Shown: in pieces, positions 41,700 through 48,748 of the stretch
Position numbering within the stretch: position 1 is the first letter of the stretch
Layout of the letters: each line of letters opens with the position of its first letter
Assembly: GCF_903819435.1 (NCBI RefSeq)
Contig: NZ_CAIJDP010000057.1
Coordinates: forward strand, 186,001-250,000
Origin: Flavobacterium salmonis
GTDB taxonomy: Bacteria > Bacteroidota > Bacteroidia > Flavobacteriales > Flavobacteriaceae
Length of the DNA: 64,000 nt
Direction of reading: 5' to 3'
The notes under the pieces: generated by a model
The model's database searches: none
What the model was told of the DNA's origin: nothing
Seen by the model: only the letters and a program-made list of their open reading frames with translations
Translations under genes and position numbers: made by a program

Positions 41700-42026
41700 A
41701 TGGCTGAAGATAATTTTTTTGAAAAAGTCTACACAATCGCGCGACAGATTCCGTACGGAAAAGTAACTTCCTATGGTGCTATTGCAAAATCATTAGGAAC
41801 TGCACGATCAGCCCGAATGGTTGGCTGGGCAATGAATGCTTGCCATAACATGGAAGATATTCCCGCACATCGCGTTGTTAACAGAAAAGGACTCTTAACA
41901 GGAAAACATCATTTTGACGGAACCAACTTAATGCAGCAGCTTCTAGAGAGCGAAGGCATTGAAGTAGTCAATAATCAAATTATAAATTTTGAAAAACATT
42001 TTTGGCAGCCCGAAATGACGTTATAA
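41700..42026 (+). CDS. Alkyltransferase-like protein (ATL, MGMT family without catalytic Cys)
   Basis: 108 residues, the single DNA-binding domain of O6-alkylguanine transferases: FFEKVYTIARQIPYGKVTSY, GAIAKSLGTARSARMVGWAM, NACHNMEDIPAHRVVNRKGL. The active-site PCHRV of MGMT reads PAHRV here, so it cannot accept alkyl groups. Cys-less ATL proteins bind O6-alkylguanine lesions and hand them to nucleotide-excision repair. It starts at ATG 41700. It is a single gene, convergent with the L,D-transpeptidase gene 14 bp away. Confidence 0.92.
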   Translation: MAEDNFFEKVYTIARQIPYGKVTSYGAIAKSLGTARSARMVGWAMNACHNMEDIPAHRVVNRKGLLTGKHHFDGTNLMQQLLESEGIEVVNNQIINFEKHFWQPEMTL

Positions 42027-42040
42027 CCAATTCCAGACAC

Positions 42041-43312
42041 TTACTCCATCACCACATTTTTGGATCCATCAACTTCTTTTTCTTTGTCTTTTTCATACAC
42101 ATCCGAAAAAAAATTGACTTCACCTGTATCCTCACTTACCCATGCAGTAAAATAACCTATATAAATCGGAATTTTATTTTTCAATATACAGGTTGTTTCA
42201 ATTTCACCATTCATCGCAAGATCTATTTTTTCTGATGGCCAGTCGGCATCGTCTTTTAAAATTACATGCGCCAATTTCTTAGCTTCTTTAATATTGATAC
42301 ATCCATGACTAAAAGTACGCTGTTCGAACTGAAATAAACTTTTGGCCGGAGTATCGTGCATGTAAATATCAAATGGATTTGGAAACAAAAATTTCACCAG
42401 TCCCAAAGAATTTTTAGGACCCGGTTTTTGTCTTACCTTCCCTCCATTCCATTCCATATTATGCTCTTCCAGATATTTTTTATTCGAAGCCATGTTAAGC
42501 TTTAATTCGTTATCAATGATACTCTGCGGAACATTCCAATATGGGCTAAATACCACTTTGTCCATTGTACTGCTGAAAATTTCCGTTTCAGACCATTTAG
42601 TCCCAACAAAAACATCAGATGTAAATTCATTATGTCCGTTTTTAACATAAAGCAATCGGTAAGATGGAATGTTTACCATAATATAATCACTTGCATTTAT
42701 CAGATTTTCGGGAATTAAACGACAACGTTCCATGTTTAGCTGTATCGTTTTGATTCTTTCTGATATTGGCTCGTTCATTTGTTTGATATGATCCAGCGTC
42801 AATTTATAATTTAGAGCAAGACCATATCTTTTTTTATAATTTAAAACCCCGGCCATAAGTTCTTCATTATAAATAGTGCTTTTCGAATCTTTTTTTAAAT
42901 CACCATCTATAAATAAACGCTCACGAATTTGCTTTACTGCAACGCCGCTATCAAAAGGTTTTAAATCTTTAAAAGTTGCACTGTCAATATCAATTTTTTT
43001 CCAAAGTTTTTTTCTTTCAATTTTTCGATATTTTTCCAAAGCTATTTCAAGTCTGTCATACTGTCTGGATAATAGGTAAACCTGACCTGAAGTTCTGGTT
43101 ATATTTGCGATAGAATCCCGATTTCTATTTTGAAAATTAAAGGCCGATGACAAGACTGAAGTGCTGTCAATAAAATTTTCAAAATTATTTTCTTTTAAAA
43201 ATAATTTATCATTTAAAGATTTTTCTTTTTCATTCTTAAAGCCAAATGAAGAGAACAAAAAAACTATCGTTATAATTAGGAGGAATTTATTTAAATGTCG
43301 CATGATGTTCAT
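42041..43312 (-). CDS. L,D-transpeptidase (YkuD domain)
   Basis: 423 residues. An N-terminal hydrophobic segment (FLLIITIVFLFSSFGF) exports it or anchors it in the inner membrane. The peptidoglycan-binding-like region spans about 110-190 (AVKQIRERLFIDGDLKKDSK). The YkuD catalytic domain is about 205-400: IMVNIPSYRLLYVKNG, YMHDTPAKSLFQFEQRTFSH, GCINIKEAKKLA, with catalytic His and Cys in HGC near 335. It cross-links peptidoglycan (3-3 links) or attaches proteins in the periplasm. The start could also be the Met three residues on (43303). Confidence 0.92.
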   Translation of the reverse strand: MNIMRHLNKFLLIITIVFLFSSFGFKNEKEKSLNDKLFLKENNFENFIDSTSVLSSAFNFQNRNRDSIANITRTSGQVYLLSRQYDRLEIALEKYRKIERKKLWKKIDIDSATFKDLKPFDSGVAVKQIRERLFIDGDLKKDSKSTIYNEELMAGVLNYKKRYGLALNYKLTLDHIKQMNEPISERIKTIQLNMERCRLIPENLINASDYIMVNIPSYRLLYVKNGHNEFTSDVFVGTKWSETEIFSSTMDKVVFSPYWNVPQSIIDNELKLNMASNKKYLEEHNMEWNGGKVRQKPGPKNSLGLVKFLFPNPFDIYMHDTPAKSLFQFEQRTFSHGCINIKEAKKLAHVILKDDADWPSEKIDLAMNGEIETTCILKNKIPIYIGYFTAWVSEDTGEVNFFSDVYEKDKEKEVDGSKNVVME

Positions 43313-43978
43313 TTTTTAAATATTTAACATTAAACTTATTTAAAAAATAAAGCGAAAAACACAATCAGAAACCTTCAACATGAATCTTCACCATATTTAT
43401 TAAAATATTGTAAATCAAAAATTTAGGGTTCTTCAAATTTACTTCAATGCGATAAAAATTGTTTTATAGAATAAAACATACATTTATTAAAATTCACATT
43501 AAGTGACTGACTTCCATTAAATTGCACGAATACAGAATTTTATTACAGCTAGAATACGAGAGATTCTGGTTTGGTTAAATCTGTTTCAATTTGAGTTTAT
43601 ACATTATAAGAATCATACTGTTTCTGATAACTATTAGGAAAACGTTATCGCCAAAATGTATCTTTATTACCAACAATTATGTAAACAATATTTAGCATAG
43701 TTTTTTTCATGCTTTTGACTTACTATTTTTTTAAAAGAGATATCAGATTCAAAAAGTTGGTATTTAAAAACCAATAATTAGCCCTAATCACTTTTTGAAA
43801 CCCCTAAAACTATTTTTTCGGTTTCTGTTTTGATTTATTTACTCAATCAGACCATCAACAAATACAATTCAAAACAGCAAAAATCCGAACATAATCCGTT
43901 ATCTTTGCAATCTGAAATTGGTTTAAATAAATATCACTTTTAAATTAGTTTCAATCATTAGAAAAATACAATATCAAA
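43313..43978. other. Long AT-rich non-coding spacer (666 bp)
   Basis: No gene on either strand. Visible items: a short hairpin TTGGT..ACCAA near 43758-43775 and a TATCTTTG -7 element at 43900-43907 (TAnnTTTG) serving the Mrp gene. The length, unusual for this compact region, may hold an unrecognised regulatory RNA or a decayed gene; I cannot support either. Confidence 0.5.
43900..43907 (+). promoter_or_regulatory. -7 element of the Mrp gene
   Basis: TATCTTTG, a perfect TAnnTTTG, 71 bp before ATG 43979. No obvious -33 partner. Confidence 0.5.
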
Positions 43979-45109
43979 ATGAAATTAGATAGAAAAGAAA
44001 TTCTTAAAGCTTTAGAAACGATAACTATAGCCGGAGAAGGAAAAAATATGGTCGAAAGCGGCGCTGTTGCCAATGTAATTACCTTTGGTGATGAAGTGGT
44101 AGTTGACCTAGTGCTTAATACGCCAGCCATGCATATTAAAAAAAGAGCTGAAGATGATATCAAAAAAACAATTCATGAATTGGTATCGCCAGAAGCAAAA
44201 GTTAAAGTAAACATTAAGGTAGAAACTCCTGAGAAAAACGAAATTAAAGGCCGTGCCATTCCGGGAATCAAAAATATTATTGCTGTTGCTTCAGGAAAAG
44301 GGGGTGTCGGAAAATCTACAGTGACAGCAAATTTAGCTGTAACACTGGCAAAGATGGGATTTGCAGTTGGTGTTCTTGATGCCGATATTTATGGACCATC
44401 AATGCCAATTATGTTTGATGTTGAAAATGAAAAACCAATTTCGATTACTGTTGACGGAAAATCTAAAATGAAGCCCGTTGAAAGTTATGAAATCAAAATA
44501 CTTTCTATAGGATTTTTTACAGCACCTAGTCAGGCTGTAATATGGAGAGGGCCAATGGCGGCAAAAGCCCTGAATCAAATGATTTTTGACGCTGATTGGG
44601 GTGAATTAGACTTTATGCTTATTGACCTGCCTCCTGGAACGGGAGATATTCACCTTTCAATTATGCAGTCATTGCCAATCACCGGAGCAGTTGTAGTAAG
44701 TACACCTCAGGCAGTGGCACTTGCAGATGCAAAAAAAGGTGTTTCTATGTTTATGCAGGATAATATTAATGTTCCGGTTTTGGGAATTATTGAAAATATG
44801 GCGTACTTTACACCAGAAGAATTACCTGACAATAAATATTATATCTTTGGACAGGAAGGAGCAAAAAATCTTGCAGAAGATTTGAATGTTCCGTTTTTAG
44901 GAGAAGTACCAATTGTTCAGTCTATTCGTGAAGCAGGAGATTATGGCCGCCCAGCAGCTTTGCAAACTGCTTCAGTAATTGAAACTGTATTTGAAGAAAT
45001 TACCAGAAATGTAGTTCAGGAAACAGTAAACAGAAACGAAAGCCTGCCTGCAACAGAAGCCATAAAAATTACAACAATGGCAGGATGTTCAGCAGTTAAA
45101 AAAAATTAG
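43979..45109 (+). CDS. Mrp/ApbC/NBP35-type Fe-S cluster carrier ATPase
   Basis: 376 residues. An N-terminal DUF59/MIP18 domain is at about 1-85. The deviant Walker A VASGKGGVGKSTVTANLAVT lies near 102-121, with DADIYGPSMPIMFD and Walker B LDFMLIDLPPGTGDIHLS. A Cys near the C-terminus, AGCSAVKKN, is compatible with Fe-S carriage, although the usual CxxC is not obvious. It binds and transfers 4Fe-4S clusters to apoproteins. The NifU-C gene (145 bp on) and the ferredoxin gene 1.1 kb on form a loose Fe-S group with it. Confidence 0.92.
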   Translation: MKLDRKEILKALETITIAGEGKNMVESGAVANVITFGDEVVVDLVLNTPAMHIKKRAEDDIKKTIHELVSPEAKVKVNIKVETPEKNEIKGRAIPGIKNIIAVASGKGGVGKSTVTANLAVTLAKMGFAVGVLDADIYGPSMPIMFDVENEKPISITVDGKSKMKPVESYEIKILSIGFFTAPSQAVIWRGPMAAKALNQMIFDADWGELDFMLIDLPPGTGDIHLSIMQSLPITGAVVVSTPQAVALADAKKGVSMFMQDNINVPVLGIIENMAYFTPEELPDNKYYIFGQEGAKNLAEDLNVPFLGEVPIVQSIREAGDYGRPAALQTASVIETVFEEITRNVVQETVNRNESLPATEAIKITTMAGCSAVKKN

Positions 45110-45184
45110 ATAATTGAGACAATGAGTTAATTAGATAATTTGAAAATAAGATAATGAAATAATTGGGATCGTTTTAAGAATTAC

Positions 45185-45248
45185 CTAATTGACACATTCT
45201 CTAATTGACACATTCTCTAATTAGCAACATTCTCTAATTGATACATTA
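45185..45248. repeat. Four tandem 16-17-bp repeats (CTAATTGACACATTCT) before the NifU-C gene
   Basis: Copies start at 45185, 45201, 45217 (AGCAACATTCT variant) and 45234 (truncated). The 80 bp before them contain partly complementary words (AGACAATGAGTTAATTAGATA), so the transcript could fold between the Mrp and NifU-C reading frames. Confidence 0.85.
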
Positions 45249-45253
45249 ATATT

Positions 45254-45493
45254 ATGACAACAGAAGAATTAACAAGCAACGTATTATTAGCTCTTGATGA
45301 AATCAGACCTTTTTTGAATTCTGATGGTGGTGACATTACACTGATTTCAATTGAAGACGATAAACATGTAAAAGTTCGTCTTGAAGGCGCATGCATAAGT
45401 TGCAGTGTAAATCAGATGACTTTAAAAGCGGGTGTAGAAACAACTATAAAAAAATATGCTCCACAAATAGAAACAGTAGTCAATATAATGTAA
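45254..45493 (+). CDS. NifU C-terminal domain protein (Nfu-type Fe-S scaffold)
   Basis: 79 residues, a stand-alone NifU-C domain: LALDEIRPFLNSDGGDITLI, EGACISCSVNQMTLKAGVET, TIKKYAPQIETVVNIM. The CxxC pair in ACISC (residues about 56-59) binds a transient 4Fe-4S cluster between two subunits. It follows the Mrp ATPase gene, which is a common pairing in Bacteroidetes. Confidence 0.94.
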   Translation: MTTEELTSNVLLALDEIRPFLNSDGGDITLISIEDDKHVKVRLEGACISCSVNQMTLKAGVETTIKKYAPQIETVVNIM

Positions 45494-45673
45494 TAAACGG
45501 GTAACTTATTCTTTTTTTAAATTTGAAATAATCAATAAGAATAATAGCCATTTAACCTCTTTTGTAATATTTTTTTATACAAAGCTGTTAAAACACATGT
45601 TTTTTTATGATTTTGATAAAAAACAATATAAAGATTTAAGGTATTCTATTGAGAAATTGTTGCATTTTTAACT

Positions 45674-45681
45674 TAAATTTG
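45674..45681 (+). promoter_or_regulatory. -7 element of the 45.7-kb secreted protein gene
   Basis: TAAATTTG, a perfect TAnnTTTG, 27 bp before ATG 45709. Confidence 0.5.
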
Positions 45682-45708
45682 CAACATAACCCCTTAAAAT
45701 CTTAAATC

Positions 45709-46191
45709 ATGAAAAAATATTACATTCTATTTATATTATTTTTTTCTATTAGCATAAATTACGCACAACAAAGTTCAGAGACATTAATTGTAGACAAAGC
45801 ATGGCTTAATGATTCAGAAGAATGGTCCGATTATACCTATTCTGGAAAGATTGTATTTTCTATCAACAACAATGAAGAAGGCAGCCTTAGATTAGGTAAT
45901 TATGATTTTTTATATGATTTTTGCGAAGGGAAGCCAAAATTTTCAAATAAGGCGGCTTACAATTCAGCAGAATTTTCACATCCAAGAAAAATATCATCTT
46001 CAACAGATAAACAAGGAGTAGTAAATAATACTTATGAAGGTACTTTGATTTTTCAATTGGATAAAGATTATTATTCAGTAATTGCCATTGTTACATTATT
46101 AGAAAAAGGCGGAAATATATTAGGGGCTAAAATGCACCTGAAAGAAAGCAGCAGAAAAGAATTTGCATTTAGCTTAAAACCAAATAGTTAG
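45709..46191 (+). CDS. Secreted protein of unknown function
   Basis: 160 residues with signal peptide MKKYYILFILFFSISINYAQ. The mature part is beta-rich and hydrophilic (WSDYTYSGKIVFSINNNEEG, YEGTLIFQLDKDYYSVIAIV), with one Cys in the YDFCEGKP segment. No family recognised. It stands between the NifU-C and ferredoxin genes but has its own promoter-like element, so an Fe-S role should not be assumed. Confidence 0.75.
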   Translation: MKKYYILFILFFSISINYAQQSSETLIVDKAWLNDSEEWSDYTYSGKIVFSINNNEEGSLRLGNYDFLYDFCEGKPKFSNKAAYNSAEFSHPRKISSSTDKQGVVNNTYEGTLIFQLDKDYYSVIAIVTLLEKGGNILGAKMHLKESSRKEFAFSLKPNS

Positions 46192-46255
46192 TAAATAATT
46201 TTAGAGTTTGTTCACGTTATCAAATTCTAAGTAAGTAAAATTCCAATATTTTAAA

Positions 46256-46573
46256 ATGGATGTATTAATAAAGATTAAAGATCGAGAAGGAGTTATACAC
46301 GAATTACAGGCTCCAACTGATATGGCAATGAATATAATGGAGTTATGCAAAGCATACGAACTTCCTGTTGAAGGAACCTGTGGCGGAATGGCTATGTGCG
46401 CTTCCTGCCAGTGTTATGTTCTAAATGATGTTGCATTACCGGAGATGGGAGATGATGAAGAAGCCATGCTTTCTGAAGCATTTTATGTTAAATCTAACAG
46501 CCGCTTAGGTTGTCAGATTCCAATTACTACAGAATTAGAAGGACTGGAACTTGAACTGGCTCCGGAATATTAA
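46256..46573 (+). CDS. 2Fe-2S ferredoxin (adrenodoxin/Isc type)
   Basis: 105 residues. The cluster ligands fit the adrenodoxin-like pattern C-x5-C-x2-C...C: GTCGGMAMCASCQCYVLND (residues ~40-58) and LGCQIPITTELEGLELELAP near 83. It transfers electrons, most likely to Fe-S cluster assembly. A terminator follows 8 bp downstream. It starts at ATG 46256. Confidence 0.94.
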   Translation: MDVLIKIKDREGVIHELQAPTDMAMNIMELCKAYELPVEGTCGGMAMCASCQCYVLNDVALPEMGDDEEAMLSEAFYVKSNSRLGCQIPITTELEGLELELAPEY

Positions 46574-46578
46574 AAACA

Positions 46579-46613
46579 TAAAAAAGCGAGAATGTATAGT
46601 TCTCGCTTTTTTT
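46579..46613 (+). terminator. Terminator after the ferredoxin gene
   Basis: AAAAAGCGAGAA / TTCTCGCTTTTT with a 7-nt loop and a long T tract; it also has an A tract on the other side, so it can serve the convergent SMI1 gene. Confidence 0.93.
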
Positions 46614-46627
46614 GTATTATCAAAAAA

Positions 46628-47029
46628 TTACTCTTCTATAAGTTCGCTTATAGTTTCTGCTACTTCTTGCGTTTTTCCAGTTTCGTGAAACCATAAAAAT
46701 ATATTTTCACCTAACTTTTTTTCATTACCATTTAATGGAAAAAGAATCAATTTATCCCCACAGCCATTTGTTGCAATGGCAATTGCGTTTAGAGGAAAAC
46801 CACTCCATTTTTTAGCTTGTTTTGTTTCTAAAACAATGTGATTACAAGTTCTGCTTATTCTTTTTTTATCAGATTTATCAAAAAAGGGATATAGTTGCCA
46901 GTGATCATCTTCTGTTATTAATTCACCTCCATTGAGGTTGATCATTTTTTGTTTGAATTCATATGGAAATTCAACCTCTAACTCCCTTTCTGCCTCAATT
47001 ATGTATTTTAGATCTATTGGAAATGCCAT
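46628..47029 (-). CDS. SMI1/KNR4 (SUKH) family protein
   Basis: 133 residues: IEAERELEVEFPYEFKQKMI, NLNGGELITEDDHWQLYPFF, then GFPLNAIAIATNGCGDKLIL, FPLNGNEKKLGENIFLWFHE. This is the SUKH/SMI1-KNR4 fold, whose members often act as immunity proteins for toxins or as general binding modules. No toxin gene is adjacent, so an orphan immunity protein or an unrelated role is possible. Confidence 0.85.
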   Translation of the reverse strand: MAFPIDLKYIIEAERELEVEFPYEFKQKMINLNGGELITEDDHWQLYPFFDKSDKKRISRTCNHIVLETKQAKKWSGFPLNAIAIATNGCGDKLILFPLNGNEKKLGENIFLWFHETGKTQEVAETISELIEE

Positions 47030-47070
47030 ATATTGTCATAAATTTAAACTGCAAATTATGATAAATTATA

Positions 47071-47112
47071 AAACAAAAAACCGTAGTCACTTTTAGGAAT
47101 TACGGTTTTTTT
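47071..47112 (-). terminator. Terminator between SMI1 gene and asd
   Basis: AAAACCGTA and TACGGTTTT form a stem over a ~15-nt loop, with A/T tracts on both sides. It can end the minus-strand asd transcript. Confidence 0.75.
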
Positions 47113-47136
47113 ATAACAATTTTTGTAACCTCTGAT

Positions 47137-48126
47137 TTATACCAAACCTGCCTGAATTAAATATTCTGCAATCTGGATTGTGTTTGTAGCTGCTCCTTTT
47201 CTTAAGTTATCAGCAACGATCCACATGTTTAATGTATTTGGCTGGCTTTCGTCACGACGAATTCTTCCAACAAAAACTTCATTTTTACCTTCTGCAAATA
47301 AAGGCATTGGATAAGAAAACGCATCCAGGTCATCCTGAACCACTACTCCATCAGTATTTTGTAAAATTTCGCGAACTTCTTTTACATCAAAATCATTTGT
47401 AAACTCAACGTTTACAGCCTCACTGTGACCTCCAACAACAGGAACACGAACTGCAGTAGCCGTAACTCTGATGGTATTATCTGCAAGTATTTTTTGAGTT
47501 TCACGAACTAATTTCATTTCTTCTTTAGTGTATCCATTAGCTTCAAAACTATCGCATTGTGGAATTGCATTTCTGTGAATTGGATATTTGTAAGCCATAT
47601 CACCTTCAACTCCTGCGTATTCATTTTCTAATTGTCTCACCGCTTTTACACCGGTACCGGTAATCGATTGGTAAGTCGAAACGATAATTCTTTTGATATT
47701 GTATTTTCTGTGCAAAGGAGCCAATGTCAATACCATTTGAATCGTAGAGCAGTTTGGGTTTGCAATAATTTTATCTTCTTTCGTCAAAGACTCGGCATTG
47801 ATTTCAGGAACGATCAGTTTTTTGGTCGGATCCATTCTCCACGCAGATGAATTGTCAATTACCGTTGTTCCGGCAGCAGCAAATTTTGGAGCCCACTCTA
47901 ATGAAGTATCACCTCCGGCAGAGAAAACAGCAATATCAGCTTTTAAATCAACCGCAGTCTGCAAACCAACAACTTTATATTTCTGACCTTTATATTCGAT
48001 TTCTTTACCCACAGATTTCTCTGAAGCAACTGGAATTAGTTCTGTAACAGGAAAATTTCTTTCTGCTAAAACTTTCAACATTATTTCGCCAACCATACCG
48101 GTGGCGCCTACAACCGCTATTCTCAT
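47137..48126 (-). CDS. asd: Aspartate-semialdehyde dehydrogenase
   Basis: 329 residues. N-terminal NADP fold AVVGATGMVGEIMLKVLAER. Active-site Cys in IIANPNCSTIQMVLTLAPLH near 129. Substrate/His region: RVPVVGGHSEAVNVEFT near 233, and the phosphate-binding FSAGGDTSLEW. It makes aspartate semialdehyde for lysine/diaminopimelate, threonine and methionine. It is a single gene on the minus strand, between the SMI1 gene and mscL. Confidence 0.97.
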   Translation of the reverse strand: MRIAVVGATGMVGEIMLKVLAERNFPVTELIPVASEKSVGKEIEYKGQKYKVVGLQTAVDLKADIAVFSAGGDTSLEWAPKFAAAGTTVIDNSSAWRMDPTKKLIVPEINAESLTKEDKIIANPNCSTIQMVLTLAPLHRKYNIKRIIVSTYQSITGTGVKAVRQLENEYAGVEGDMAYKYPIHRNAIPQCDSFEANGYTKEEMKLVRETQKILADNTIRVTATAVRVPVVGGHSEAVNVEFTNDFDVKEVREILQNTDGVVVQDDLDAFSYPMPLFAEGKNEVFVGRIRRDESQPNTLNMWIVADNLRKGAATNTIQIAEYLIQAGLV

Positions 48127-48239
48127 TTTATATTTTTTTATATGAATGTTCTAATTTAGAATGCAAAAGTAAGGATAATAAAAACGATTACAATTCGATT
48201 CACAAAAAATAACAAATTGTTACAAATTAAACAAAAAGA

Positions 48240-48272
48240 AAAAACCGTCCCAATTATGGAACGGTTAAGTTA
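48240..48272 (-). terminator. Terminator of mscL
   Basis: AACCGTcCC-aattat-GGAACGGTT (one mismatch) with a T tract on the minus strand, 25 bp beyond the mscL stop. Confidence 0.85.
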
Positions 48273-48296
48273 GACTTTAGTGTAGCGGTATGTATA

Positions 48297-48680
48297 TTAT
48301 TGTTTATTTTTCAAAAGATCCCTAATTTGTGTAAGCAATTCTTCCTGCGTTGGTCCGGCAGGCGGTGCAGGAGCAGGTGCTTCTTTCTTTTTCAGATTGT
48401 TTATTCCTTTAATAATTAGAAACAAAACAAAAGCAACAATTATAAAGTTAATTACTGCCGAAAGAAACATTCCGTATTTTATGCCTCCAAAAGCCGTTAA
48501 TTGTTCAATACTTGATAAATGAGCAGCTTCTAAAGCAGGTTTTAATATCAATGGTGTTATAACATCATCAATTAATGAGCTTACAATTTTATTGAAAGCA
48601 GCACCAATAATTACACCGACAGCCAAATCAATTACGTTGCCTTTCGTTGCAAATTCCTTAAATTCTGAAACAAATCCCAT
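48297..48680 (-). CDS. mscL: Large-conductance mechanosensitive channel
   Basis: 127 residues. Classic MscL start GFVSEFKEFATKGNVIDLAV, then GVIIGAAFNKIVSSLIDDVI in the pore helix; TM2 NFIIVAFVLFLIIKGINNLK; cytoplasmic helix PTQEELLTQIRDLLKNK. It opens under membrane tension on osmotic downshift. It is a single gene with a clear terminator. Confidence 0.97.
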   Translation of the reverse strand: MGFVSEFKEFATKGNVIDLAVGVIIGAAFNKIVSSLIDDVITPLILKPALEAAHLSSIEQLTAFGGIKYGMFLSAVINFIIVAFVLFLIIKGINNLKKKEAPAPAPPAGPTQEELLTQIRDLLKNKQ

Positions 48681-48748
48681 AATTCTTTATTTTTATGTAA
48701 TTAATAGGTATCGAAAATACGTAATTTTATTGAAAGTTTCTTTAAAAA

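Noticed and set aside
42002..42235. 77-codon plus-strand reading frame
   Set aside because: Antisense to the 3' end of the L,D-transpeptidase gene, rich in Phe from reverse-reading.
45185..45248. CRISPR-like short repeats
   Set aside because: Units follow one another without spacers and lie inside a 145-bp gap between two Fe-S genes.
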